Source: Duganella sp. CF517
GTDB lineage: Bacteria > Pseudomonadota > Gammaproteobacteria > Burkholderiales > Burkholderiaceae_D
Assembly (NCBI RefSeq): GCF_900110275.1
Contig: NZ_FODC01000003.1
Span: 62,001 to 126,000 of the forward strand
Length of the DNA: 64,000 nucleotides
Direction: 5' to 3'
In this document: positions 8,867 through 15,579 of the stretch, in pieces
Numbering within the stretch: position 1 is the stretch's first letter
Layout of the letters: each line of letters starts with the position of its first letter
Made by a program: the position numbers and the translations under genes
The notes under the pieces: model-generated
What the model was told of the DNA's origin: nothing
The model's database searches: none
Seen by the model: the letters and a program-made list of their open reading frames with translations, nothing else

Positions 8867-9550
8867 TCAGTTCAATGGCGGAAAGCGCAGCCGCATGCCG
8901 GGCTGGAGGTCGCGAAAATCGACCAGTCCGTTGACGCGGGCGACCGCGAGGTAATAGGCCGGGTCGCGGTAGATGCGGTTGCACAGCAGCGGCAGCGTGT
9001 CGCCGGCGCGCACGTCGACCAGGTGGGTCAGGTCGGGCGAACTGAGGTTGGCGCGCTTGATCATTTCCTCCACCGCCATGGTCGATTTCACCTTCAGCTT
9101 GACCTTGGCGCGCAACGGCTCGCCGCTCGGCTTGAACAGCGTGTAGTCGATGTCGATGGCGTGCACGACACCGTAGAACATCAGGTCGCCCCAGGCGAAG
9201 CAGACCACGTTCGGCTGGTGCTCGTTGCCGTTGACCTTGTAGATCAGCGCGAGCAGCTCGTCGATCATTTCATTGACGCCTTTCATGCCGACCAGGGCCA
9301 CCACGCCGGTGCCGTCGAACACCAATTGCGGCAGCGTCAGCTCCTCCGACGAGATGAAGCTGAACCGGGGAATGCCGGTGGGCTGCCCCAGCGAGTAGCG
9401 GTCGCTGTACTGGACGCGCAGGTTGCGCGTGTAGCCGGACGGATTGATCAGCACCTCGAGGCCCTTGCTTTCGTCCGCCCTGGGGGGACTGCCGCCGATG
9501 ACGGGGTAGATCGTCAGCTTCTGCTTCAACCCTGTGCTCAGGACGCCCAT
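8867..9550 (-). CDS. LysM-containing tube adaptor (Pvc7-like)
   Basis: A 227-aa protein with an N-terminal region typical of CIS tube-adaptor proteins (G-L-E-V-L-I-N-P-S-G-Y-T-R-N, then Y-S-D-R). It has a C-terminal LysM-like segment at about residues 175-225 (V-D-V-R-A-G-D-T-L-P-L-L-C-N-R-I-Y, ending N-G-L-V-D-F-R-D-L-Q-P-G-M-R-L). In PVC and Afp the equivalent protein, Pvc7/Afp7, links the inner tube to the spike hub. The start is next to the DUF5908 stop. The LysM domain here is structural rather than a wall-degrading enzyme, as far as the family is understood. Confidence 0.9.
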   Translation of the reverse strand: MGVLSTGLKQKLTIYPVIGGSPPRADESKGLEVLINPSGYTRNLRVQYSDRYSLGQPTGIPRFSFISSEELTLPQLVFDGTGVVALVGMKGVNEMIDELLALIYKVNGNEHQPNVVCFAWGDLMFYGVVHAIDIDYTLFKPSGEPLRAKVKLKVKSTMAVEEMIKRANLSSPDLTHLVDVRAGDTLPLLCNRIYRDPAYYLAVARVNGLVDFRDLQPGMRLRFPPLN

Positions 9551-9745
9551 CTAGCGCTCCTGCCGTTGGTTGAGGGCGTCGCGTATCATGCGCTTGCACT
9601 CGGCCAGCAATTGCTCGCGCAACCGGGCGGCGGCGCGCTCGTCGACCGGTTGCGCCGGCTCGCCGGCCGCGCCGGCGGCCTCGTCGCCGCCGGCGCGCTG
9701 GACCACGGTGGACTTGATGTGCAGGTTCTGGATGTCGATCGGCAT
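9551..9745 (-). CDS. DUF5908 small eCIS protein (Pvc6-like position)
   Basis: A 64-aa protein opening with M-P-I-D-I-Q-N-L-H-I-K-S-T-V, the pattern of the DUF5908 family found almost only in eCIS loci. The middle is Ala/Gly/Glu-rich and the last 25 residues form a charged likely helix ending C-K-R-M-I-R-D-A-L-N-Q-R. The function is not established. Its position between tube and LysM adaptor matches the small gene in PVC-type operons. Confidence 0.85.
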   Translation of the reverse strand: MPIDIQNLHIKSTVVQRAGGDEAAGAAGEPAQPVDERAAARLREQLLAECKRMIRDALNQRQER

Positions 9746-9769
9746 GATGATGGTGCAACCTTATAATGT

Positions 9770-10246
9770 TCAGATCAGGCGGTTCGAATAGTTGTAGCTC
9801 AGCGTGATGTTCTCGATCGCCACCTCGTTCTTGGTCGAGCCGAACTTTTCGACCTCCCATTTGATCGGATAGGCGTTGGCGAAGCTCCACGCGCGGATCG
9901 GGATGCGCTGCACGTTCATCAGGTAGACGCCGACCGGCTGTGCGACGATCGGCACCATGAAGTCCATTTCAAACACCGAGCGGCACCAGATCACCAGCGG
10001 CGAGGTGAACGGCGCGATGCCGCGCTTGAGCACCAGCGTGCGCGCCTTCATGCCGGCGGGCAGCGTATGGACGTAGCGGTTCTCGCCGCCCTCGACCACC
10101 TCCTCGGTCTTGAGCTCGGCGTTCATGCCCGACACCTCCTGGAACGAGGCGTCGGTCATGCCCAGCGTGGCGCCGAGCACCACCTTGAAGTAAAAGGCCG
10201 ACGGCGGGTAGTCGTCCCCGAGGGACAAGGCATCCAGCAGGGACAT
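9770..10246 (-). CDS. inner tube protein, gp19 family (second copy, Pvc5-like)
   Basis: A 158-aa T4-gp19-like tail tube protein: P-P-S-A-F-Y-F-K-V near the start, the hallmark S-F-Q-E-V-S-G-M at about 36-43, and a C-terminal strand with N-E-V-A-I-E-N-I-T-L-S-Y-N-Y. In PVC-type systems a diverged tube paralogue forms the ring contacting the spike, and this gene lies in that position, downstream of the main tube gene. The assignment as the adaptor ring is inference from order; the family is clear. Confidence 0.9.
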   Translation of the reverse strand: MSLLDALSLGDDYPPSAFYFKVVLGATLGMTDASFQEVSGMNAELKTEEVVEGGENRYVHTLPAGMKARTLVLKRGIAPFTSPLVIWCRSVFEMDFMVPIVAQPVGVYLMNVQRIPIRAWSFANAYPIKWEVEKFGSTKNEVAIENITLSYNYSNRLI

Positions 10247-10259
10247 GGCGCCGTCCTCC

Positions 10260-10721
10260 CTAGCCGTTGGCGATGGTCAGGCCTTCGTGGACGATCTCGA
10301 TGGTCTCGATCGCCGCCTCGTTGCCCTCGGCCTTCAGATCGGTGCCGGTGATCTTGGTCGGCCAGGCGTTGGCCAGGGTCCAGACCATGGTCGGGGCGCC
10401 GGTCTCGTCGAGCAGGCTGATGGTCACCGGCACGCGCTTGACGGTGTTCATCTTGATCTGGTTGAACCAGTCCCAGAACTTGTTGTCGGACTTGAACACG
10501 CCTTTTTTCATCGTCACGTTGCCGACCTTCTTCATGCCCGGCATCTTGATGACCGCGAATTCCGGGCTGTCGCCGTGGCGGTACTTGATTTCCTCGGACT
10601 GGACGTCGAGTCCGCTGACCTCCTGGAACGACATGACCTGGGAATCCCATTTCACCTGGAAATAGAACTTGGGCAGCGGCCATACCGCCGTCGATTGTTT
10701 TGAGCCGTCATCAGCCATCAT
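10260..10721 (-). CDS. inner tube protein, gp19 family (main tube, Pvc1-like)
   Basis: A 153-aa gp19-like tube protein: L-P-K-F-Y-F-Q-V-K-W, then S-F-Q-E-V-S-G-L-D-V, K-K-G-V-F-K-S-D-N-K-F-W-D-W, and an E-T-I-E-I-V-H-E-G-L strand near the end. This is the closest in the locus to the polymerising tube subunit. It lies directly after the sheath gene and 13 nt before the second tube gene, so sheath and both tube proteins are probably co-translated. It is expected to be cytoplasmic until particle assembly. Confidence 0.92.
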   Translation of the reverse strand: MMADDGSKQSTAVWPLPKFYFQVKWDSQVMSFQEVSGLDVQSEEIKYRHGDSPEFAVIKMPGMKKVGNVTMKKGVFKSDNKFWDWFNQIKMNTVKRVPVTISLLDETGAPTMVWTLANAWPTKITGTDLKAEGNEAAIETIEIVHEGLTIANG

Positions 10722-10766
10722 TAACCTCGCTATCAGTATTCAAAGGGAACCGCGTTATCGGCGCGG

Positions 10767-12764
10767 TCAGGATTTCTGCATCTGTTGCTGGAAGGTGATC
10801 TCGATGAACTCGGCCGGCCGGCTGATCGCCACCAGGATGGTCACCCGCAGGATGCCTTCGAGGATGTCGTCGGCCGTCATGGTCTCGTCGAGGCCGACGG
10901 CGACGCTGAAGGCGTCGTCCGGCGAGGCGCCGGCCAGGCCGCCGCGCTTCCAGATGCCGGTCAGGAAGTTGCGCGCCATGCTCTTGATCGTGACCCAGGT
11001 ATTGGCGACGTTGGGCTCGAACACATAGGCCTTGCTGGCCAGGCGCAGCGACTCCTCGAGCATGATCATGGTGCGGCGCACGTTGACGTAGCGCCAGTCC
11101 AGGCTGTTGCCATCGAGCGTGCGCGCGCCCCACACCAACGTGCCCTCGCCGATGAAGCTGCGGATGGCGTTGATCGACTTGCCGGTGGTGCTGACGTTGA
11201 GGTCCTCCTGGTCGTCGTGCGTGATGTTGACGGCCGGCGAGCTGACCGACATCAGGCCGACGTTGGCCGGCGCCTTCCAGACGCCGCGGGTGTTGTCGAT
11301 CATCGTGTACAGGCCGGCCATGGCGGCGCTCGGCGGCAGCAGGTTGACCTTGCGCTGCATCGCCAGCAGCACCTCGCCATAGAGTTTGCTCAGGGCGGCG
11401 ATGGCGTTGTGGACGATCTCGATGCGCCGGCGCACGTCCTCGTCGTCGGACCAGGCCAGGACCAGGCTGTCGATCAGGTCGCCGACGTCCTTGGCCTTGA
11501 GCTTGGCGCTGGCGTTGCTGCCGTCCGGGTTGAGCAGCGGCGCCAGTTCGTTGCGCAGCATGTCGGCCAGCAGCGCGCGCTGCTCGGGCGCCGGGTCGAG
11601 GTGGGTGAAGTTGATGTCCTTGAGCGCGACGATGGTGGTGTGGACCCACGGATAGTAGGCCGCGCCGAAGGCCAGCACGGTGCTGGTGACGTGGTCGCGG
11701 AAGTGGTTGACCGGTCCATCCTTGAGCTCGCGGAAGCCCTCGTGGATGTCGAGCAGGGCGAAGCGGCTCTTCATCTTGACGCCGCAGTGCAGCAGCATTT
11801 GCTGCTGCAGGCTGTAGCAGTCCTCTTGCGATAGCAGCATCGCCTCCGGAATCACCAGCATGGTCGGTTCCTGCTCCTTGAGCAGGGTGTCGATGCCGGC
11901 CGCAAGGGTGTCCTTGTCGGGCGCGCCATGGTAGTTGCCGACCGACACCACGTAGCAGGCGCCGCCGCCGTTCTGGAAGAACAGTTTCATGCTGTTGTAG
12001 AGCAGGTGCTTGCCGTCGCTCAGTTCGACGTGGTAGTCGGCCGCCGGGCGCTGGCGCTCTTCCTTGATGCGGGCCGCGCTGTCCGTCTTGGCCGCTTCGA
12101 TGGCGGCGGTGTTGGCCGTCTTTTCCGCCTTGACCGCCTCGGCCTCGGCGGCGTCGTGGGCCTCCGCCTTGGTCTTCCTGGCCGCTTCGTCGGTCTCGCC
12201 TTCCAGCGCCTGCTTGGCGGCGTCGGCGGCGGCGCGCTTGCGGATGGCGTTGACGGCGGGCAGGGCGGCGATGCCGCCGGCGTCGAGCGCCTCGTCGGCG
12301 GACAGGCTCAGCCCGGCAGCCTTGGCCGCCTCGTCGGCGGCGGCGAGCGCGGCCGCGTAGGCCGTCTGCGCCGCTTCGAGTTCGGCGGCCGGGGCGGCGA
12401 TCAAGGTGGCGCGGGCGGCGGCCAGCACCTTGCGGGCCTCGGCGGCGGCGCTGGCCTCGGGCGTGGCCGGCGCGCTGTCGGCGCCGCCTTCGTCGGCGCG
12501 GGCGGCGACCGCCTTGAAGTCCTTCTCGTCGGCCGGCGCGGCCTTGGCGATGGTGAACACGGGACGCGGGGCGCCGCCGAAGCAGGCCTCGTATTCGGCC
12601 ATCGAGGTGATGCGCCATGGCTTGTTGTCGAGCGAACCGCCTTTGTAGCTGGCGGTTTCGGTATGGCCGACGAAAGCGGGCACCGCAGTGGCCACTTCGA
12701 CGACCGAGTTGGGGAAGGCGTTTTTTTCAACGATGTAGACCCCGGGAGTTTTGTATTGCGCCAT
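10767..12764 (-). CDS. contractile sheath protein with Ala-rich insertion (665 aa)
   Basis: A phage/eCIS tail sheath. The N-terminus M-A-Q-Y-K-T-P-G-V-Y-I-V-E, with V-P-A-F-V-G-H-T, and the C-terminal I-E-I-T-F-Q-Q-Q-M are the sheath signatures. The start at 12764 is preceded by AGGA about 7 nt upstream and begins with the family's usual N-terminus; a longer frame to 12893 would overlap the previous gene. Residues ~77-240 are an Ala/Glu/Lys-rich, probably helical segment inserted between a conserved F-G-G-A-P-R-P-V-F and L-F-F-Q-N-G-G-G-A-C-Y-V-V. Without it the protein is of normal size (~500 aa). Only one sheath gene is visible, whereas Afp and PVC have three. Contraction drives the tube into the target. 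Confidence 0.92.
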   Translation of the reverse strand: MAQYKTPGVYIVEKNAFPNSVVEVATAVPAFVGHTETASYKGGSLDNKPWRITSMAEYEACFGGAPRPVFTIAKAAPADEKDFKAVAARADEGGADSAPATPEASAAAEARKVLAAARATLIAAPAAELEAAQTAYAAALAAADEAAKAAGLSLSADEALDAGGIAALPAVNAIRKRAAADAAKQALEGETDEAARKTKAEAHDAAEAEAVKAEKTANTAAIEAAKTDSAARIKEERQRPAADYHVELSDGKHLLYNSMKLFFQNGGGACYVVSVGNYHGAPDKDTLAAGIDTLLKEQEPTMLVIPEAMLLSQEDCYSLQQQMLLHCGVKMKSRFALLDIHEGFRELKDGPVNHFRDHVTSTVLAFGAAYYPWVHTTIVALKDINFTHLDPAPEQRALLADMLRNELAPLLNPDGSNASAKLKAKDVGDLIDSLVLAWSDDEDVRRRIEIVHNAIAALSKLYGEVLLAMQRKVNLLPPSAAMAGLYTMIDNTRGVWKAPANVGLMSVSSPAVNITHDDQEDLNVSTTGKSINAIRSFIGEGTLVWGARTLDGNSLDWRYVNVRRTMIMLEESLRLASKAYVFEPNVANTWVTIKSMARNFLTGIWKRGGLAGASPDDAFSVAVGLDETMTADDILEGILRVTILVAISRPAEFIEITFQQQMQKS

Positions 12765-12804
12765 CTTGTGTCCTTTTAAGGTGATAGATGAGTGAGGTGA
12801 TTCA

Positions 12805-13743
12805 TCAGCGGATGTAGATCTCCGAAACCAGCACGGCCTGGCCGCCCGTTTCGTTACTGCCTGGTGCCACTTCCCTCCCGACGGCGGCCACACTTGCGTT
12901 CGGCAGTCGCTTGATGAGAATCCGGTTGACCTGCCTGTCCGGCCCCCTCCGCTCGCATAGTTGCAGGCGTTGGGGCGGGTGCTGGCGCATGTCGATCGCC
13001 TGTTCGCTGATGAAGGTCAGCGCCCTGTGTTGTCCCGCGAGTTCGGTGTAGCCGCCGGGCGTGAAACTGAGCACGCCGTCGAGGTCGATGATGGCCGGCT
13101 GCGGGCCGTCCGCCTGGTCCCGCGTGTCGGCCGGGTCGATCGCGTCGGCGCGCGCCGGCCCGCCGCCGAGGGCGTCGCCCAGCAGGTAATAGCGCCACCT
13201 GGTCTGGCGCGCGCCGAAGCGCACCAGGAAGCGCGGCGCCGCGTGGCCGGCCAGCGCGGCGGCGATCGCGGCCGCCGACAGCAGCAGATGGAAGGCCGGC
13301 CGCGGCGCGCGCGGACCGCCGTCGTCGAGGCCGGCGGCGCGGTTGGGGATGACCGCCCGGCTCCACGCCGAGGCGCCGGCCTGCGGCTGCGCGTGCAGGC
13401 GCCAGATGCCTTGTTGCTCGTGCACCGCGCCGGCGCTGTGGAAAACCAGGCGCGCGTCCGCCGCCGGCGGCGCCGGCGCGGTCACCAGCGAGAAGCTGGC
13501 GCCGATGCTCCACGCGTCGAACTCCAGTTCCAGCGCCGGGAGCGCGCCCGCTTGCAGCGCGGTGCGCGTCGCCCTCGGGCAGACCAGGGTCAGGCCTTCG
13601 GCGCCGGTCCGGGCGAGGATGTCGTGCCGCGCCAGCAGGGCGGCGGTGGCGGCGCTCGGCGCGAAGCGGAAGCGGCCGACGGCGTGCTCGCCGAAAAAGG
13701 CGTGGCGCGCGCCGATGTGCAGCAGGGTGGCGTAGGCGTCCAT
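12805..13743 (-). CDS. unknown eCIS-operon protein (312 aa)
   Basis: I do not recognise a named family. The gene lies between the terminator-protein gene (3 nt gap) and the sheath (40 nt gap), so it is part of the operon. The sequence has an N-terminal Y-A-T-L-L-H-I-G-A-R-H-A-F-F-G segment, a central Ala/Pro-rich region, and an Asp-rich stretch with a D-G-V-L-S-F-T-P-G-G-Y-T-E-L motif. The end reads V-L-V-S-E-I-Y-I-R, a strand-like terminus. No signal peptide or membrane segment is evident, which fits a cytoplasmic particle component. It could be an accessory structural or capping protein; that is inference. Confidence 0.72.
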   Translation of the reverse strand: MDAYATLLHIGARHAFFGEHAVGRFRFAPSAATAALLARHDILARTGAEGLTLVCPRATRTALQAGALPALELEFDAWSIGASFSLVTAPAPPAADARLVFHSAGAVHEQQGIWRLHAQPQAGASAWSRAVIPNRAAGLDDGGPRAPRPAFHLLLSAAAIAAALAGHAAPRFLVRFGARQTRWRYYLLGDALGGGPARADAIDPADTRDQADGPQPAIIDLDGVLSFTPGGYTELAGQHRALTFISEQAIDMRQHPPQRLQLCERRGPDRQVNRILIKRLPNASVAAVGREVAPGSNETGGQAVLVSEIYIR

Positions 13744-13746
13744 GGC

Positions 13747-14319
13747 TCACAGTCCGGCGCTGGTGTGCGGGCGGCTGACAACCGGCGCCTGGCCGACCAG
13801 CGTGCCGCCGCCGTAGCTGATCATGCGCACCTTGTACAGCACCGACGGCAGATAGCGCCCGCTCAACATGGTCCACAGGTTGCTCAACTCGTGGTGGGTG
13901 AGGTTCTCCATGTCGAGCAACAGTTTTTCGATGCGGTCGTCGAGGTCGGGCGTGAGCAGGTGGTCGAACACCGGCGTCTGATGGAAAAATCCGATGGCGC
14001 TGGAGATGAAGGCGAGCGCCTCGGAGTAGTTTTTATCGCCGAAATTGGCCGCGACGACGATTTCCAGGTTGAGGAACAGCGGCCTGCCGTGCACGCCCAC
14101 GCGGCCGCCGGCGGAGGCGGTGGACGGCGCTTGCTGCGGCATCGTGTCCTTTTCGATATTCGCCAGCAACACGACTACCTTGTTGGCGGTGTCGCGCGCC
14201 AGCGCGCCGTCCTGCGACAGCAGGTTGGACACCACGACGATGTCGTCGCCCAGTTGGTGCGCGTGGCGCAGGAACTGGTTCAGGTGCTGGGCGATATGGT
14301 TGATGGCGGCGCTGATCAC
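13747..14319 (-). CDS. DUF4255 tube/sheath terminator protein (Pvc16-like), first gene of eCIS operon
   Basis: A 190-aa protein with the DUF4255 (Pvc16 N-terminal) pattern: an early I-A-Q-H-L-N-Q-F-L-R, then V-V-V-L-L-A-N-I-E-K-D, P-L-F-L-N-L-E-I-V-V-A-A-N-F, and Y-S-E-A-L-A-F-I-S-S-A-I-G-F-F. DUF4255 proteins cap the distal end of eCIS tubes and fix particle length. The start is a GTG at 14319 with AGGA about 6 nt upstream (CAGGACATC). It is the first gene after a likely sigma-54 promoter. Having the Pvc16-type gene first and a single sheath gene is unlike the original Afp/PVC order but occurs in other eCIS lineages. Confidence 0.9.
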   Translation of the reverse strand: MISAAINHIAQHLNQFLRHAHQLGDDIVVVSNLLSQDGALARDTANKVVVLLANIEKDTMPQQAPSTASAGGRVGVHGRPLFLNLEIVVAANFGDKNYSEALAFISSAIGFFHQTPVFDHLLTPDLDDRIEKLLLDMENLTHHELSNLWTMLSGRYLPSVLYKVRMISYGGGTLVGQAPVVSRPHTSAGL

Positions 14320-14372
14320 GATGTCCTGCTTTCTTCCCGGGCGATGGGTAACTGGATTGATGTGGCATATTC

Positions 14373-14388
14373 AGCAATTCATGTGCCA
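14373..14388 (-). promoter_or_regulatory. sigma-54 (RpoN) promoter for the eCIS operon
   Basis: Read on the minus strand this is TGGCACATGAATTGCT, matching the -24/-12 consensus TGGCACG-N4-TTGCW at every defined position except one (A for G at position 7). GG and GC are exactly 12 nt apart. The predicted start is near 14362, giving a ~43-nt leader before the GTG at 14319. Sigma-54 promoters need an enhancer-binding ATPase, which would tie expression to a specific signal. Confidence 0.65.
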
Positions 14389-14441
14389 GCCCCGCAAGCA
14401 TGGATTCATGCGGGTTTGCGGCCGGTTGTGACACGCCGCCG

Positions 14442-14455
14442 ATGTAAATTTACAT
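14442..14455. promoter_or_regulatory. 14-bp perfect palindrome, candidate activator/operator site
   Basis: ATGTAAATTTACAT is its own reverse complement. It is centred about 87 bp upstream of the predicted sigma-54 start of the eCIS operon, a usual distance for an enhancer-binding protein site. It also sits 13 bp upstream of the -35 of the divergent RNase T2 promoter. The function is inferred from position and symmetry. Confidence 0.5.
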
Positions 14456-14468
14456 GTCGGCCTTTTCG

Positions 14469-14498
14469 TTGACACTGTTGCTTACACATGCCTTTTAT
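14469..14498 (+). promoter_or_regulatory. sigma-70-like promoter for the RNase T2 gene
   Basis: TTGACA (14469-14474) is a perfect -35 box, followed after 18 nt by TTTTAT (14493-14498), a 4/6 match to the -10. It ends about 50 nt before the RNase T2 start codon at 14547. Confidence 0.45.
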
Positions 14499-14546
14499 CA
14501 AGAAAGTCCGCTAAGATATTGGCATTTCGTTCATTCAGGAGCCGTC

Positions 14547-15551
14547 ATGCCGCGCCCAATCATCCCCGTAGCCGCCTTGTTGCTGGTTTTCACCGCGTTC
14601 GGTTGCAGCGCCAGCGAATCGGCCAATGGCAGTTTCACCGCCACCAAGAGCTGCGAGGCTTACTCGTCCTTCGCCAAACAGAGCAACCCGGGCGCGCAGA
14701 AAATCGTGCCCGGCACCGAGTACGAGGTGCGCGAAATCAACAAGGTCGATTACGACTGGCTCAGGGTGGAGGTGCCGGGCGCGCAGCCGTCGTTGCGCTG
14801 GGTGCGCAAGGAGTGCGGCACGCCGGAGCTGAGCGATAAGCCGACCAAGGCGCAACGCCAGCGCGAGATCGCCGCGGCGGCGGCCGCCGGCAGCGCCTGC
14901 AACATCGCCAACAAGCAGGACAGCTATCTTCTTGCGATCACCTGGCAGCCAGGTTTTTGCGAGCACGTTAAATACAACGGCAAAAAGCCCGAATGCGACG
15001 CCATGAACGGGGGCAAGCTGGAGGCGAAGAACCTGAACCTGCACGGGCTGTGGCCCAACAAGAAGGAATGCGGCACCAATTACGGCAGCTGCCAGGGCGA
15101 GCAGTTCTCGCTGAAGCAGGAAACCATCGACAAGGTCGCGCCGTGGATGCCGAATTTCTTCTACGAGCGCACCTTCGGCGCGTACGAGTGGAACAAACAT
15201 GGCAAATGCCAATCGCTGTCGCCGGACGACTATTTCGTCAAGGCCGTGTCGGCGGTGCGGGTGGTGAACGATTCGGAAGTGGGCAAGATCGTGTTGGGCA
15301 GCGTGGGCAAGTCGTTCCGCGTCAATGATTTCTTCGAGCGGGTCAAGGCCAGCTACGGCGCCCAGGTGGCCGACAGCATCACGCTGATCTGCACGCAGCG
15401 TAAATATCTGCAGGAGATCCGCGTGTCGCTGCCGCTGGAATTCAGCACCGACGGCGAGTTGAAGCAGATGGTGGGCGGCGCCGTGCCGGCGCGCGCGCGC
15501 GCCGTGGGCTGCGGCGACGAGGTGTACGTGGAAGGCGCCGGCCGCGATTGA
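14547..15551 (+). CDS. secreted RNase T2 family ribonuclease
   Basis: A 334-aa protein starting at the ATG with AGGAG a few nt upstream. It begins with a hydrophobic signal segment, possibly a lipoprotein signal (F-G-C at about residue 20). Residues ~25-100 may be an SH3-like domain (Y-E-V-R-E-I-N-K-V-D-Y-D-W-L-R-V). The catalytic domain has CAS I, L-N-L-H-G-L-W-P (His166), and CAS II, E-W-N-K-H-G-K-C (Glu214, Lys217, His218), both intact, and several Cys for disulfides. RNase T2 enzymes cleave single-stranded RNA via 2',3'-cyclic phosphates outside the cytoplasm and usually serve nutrient scavenging. It is divergent from the eCIS operon and shares its upstream region. Confidence 0.9.
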   Translation: MPRPIIPVAALLLVFTAFGCSASESANGSFTATKSCEAYSSFAKQSNPGAQKIVPGTEYEVREINKVDYDWLRVEVPGAQPSLRWVRKECGTPELSDKPTKAQRQREIAAAAAAGSACNIANKQDSYLLAITWQPGFCEHVKYNGKKPECDAMNGGKLEAKNLNLHGLWPNKKECGTNYGSCQGEQFSLKQETIDKVAPWMPNFFYERTFGAYEWNKHGKCQSLSPDDYFVKAVSAVRVVNDSEVGKIVLGSVGKSFRVNDFFERVKASYGAQVADSITLICTQRKYLQEIRVSLPLEFSTDGELKQMVGGAVPARARAVGCGDEVYVEGAGRD

Positions 15552-15579
15552 GCGGCCGTCGAAGACTACTCGACAGGCG

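Noticed and set aside
6731..9766. 1011-codon plus-strand frame opposite PAAR, spike and LysM genes
   Set aside because: It spans several real genes and has low-complexity composition.
1..14319. Ordinary prophage
   Set aside because: No capsid, terminase, portal or integrase genes are present, and DUF5908, Pvc11/12 and DUF4255 proteins point to eCIS.
14547..15551. RNase T2 as an eCIS toxin cargo
   Set aside because: It has its own export signal, is on the opposite strand and is a common periplasmic/secreted enzyme, so cargo status is not supported.
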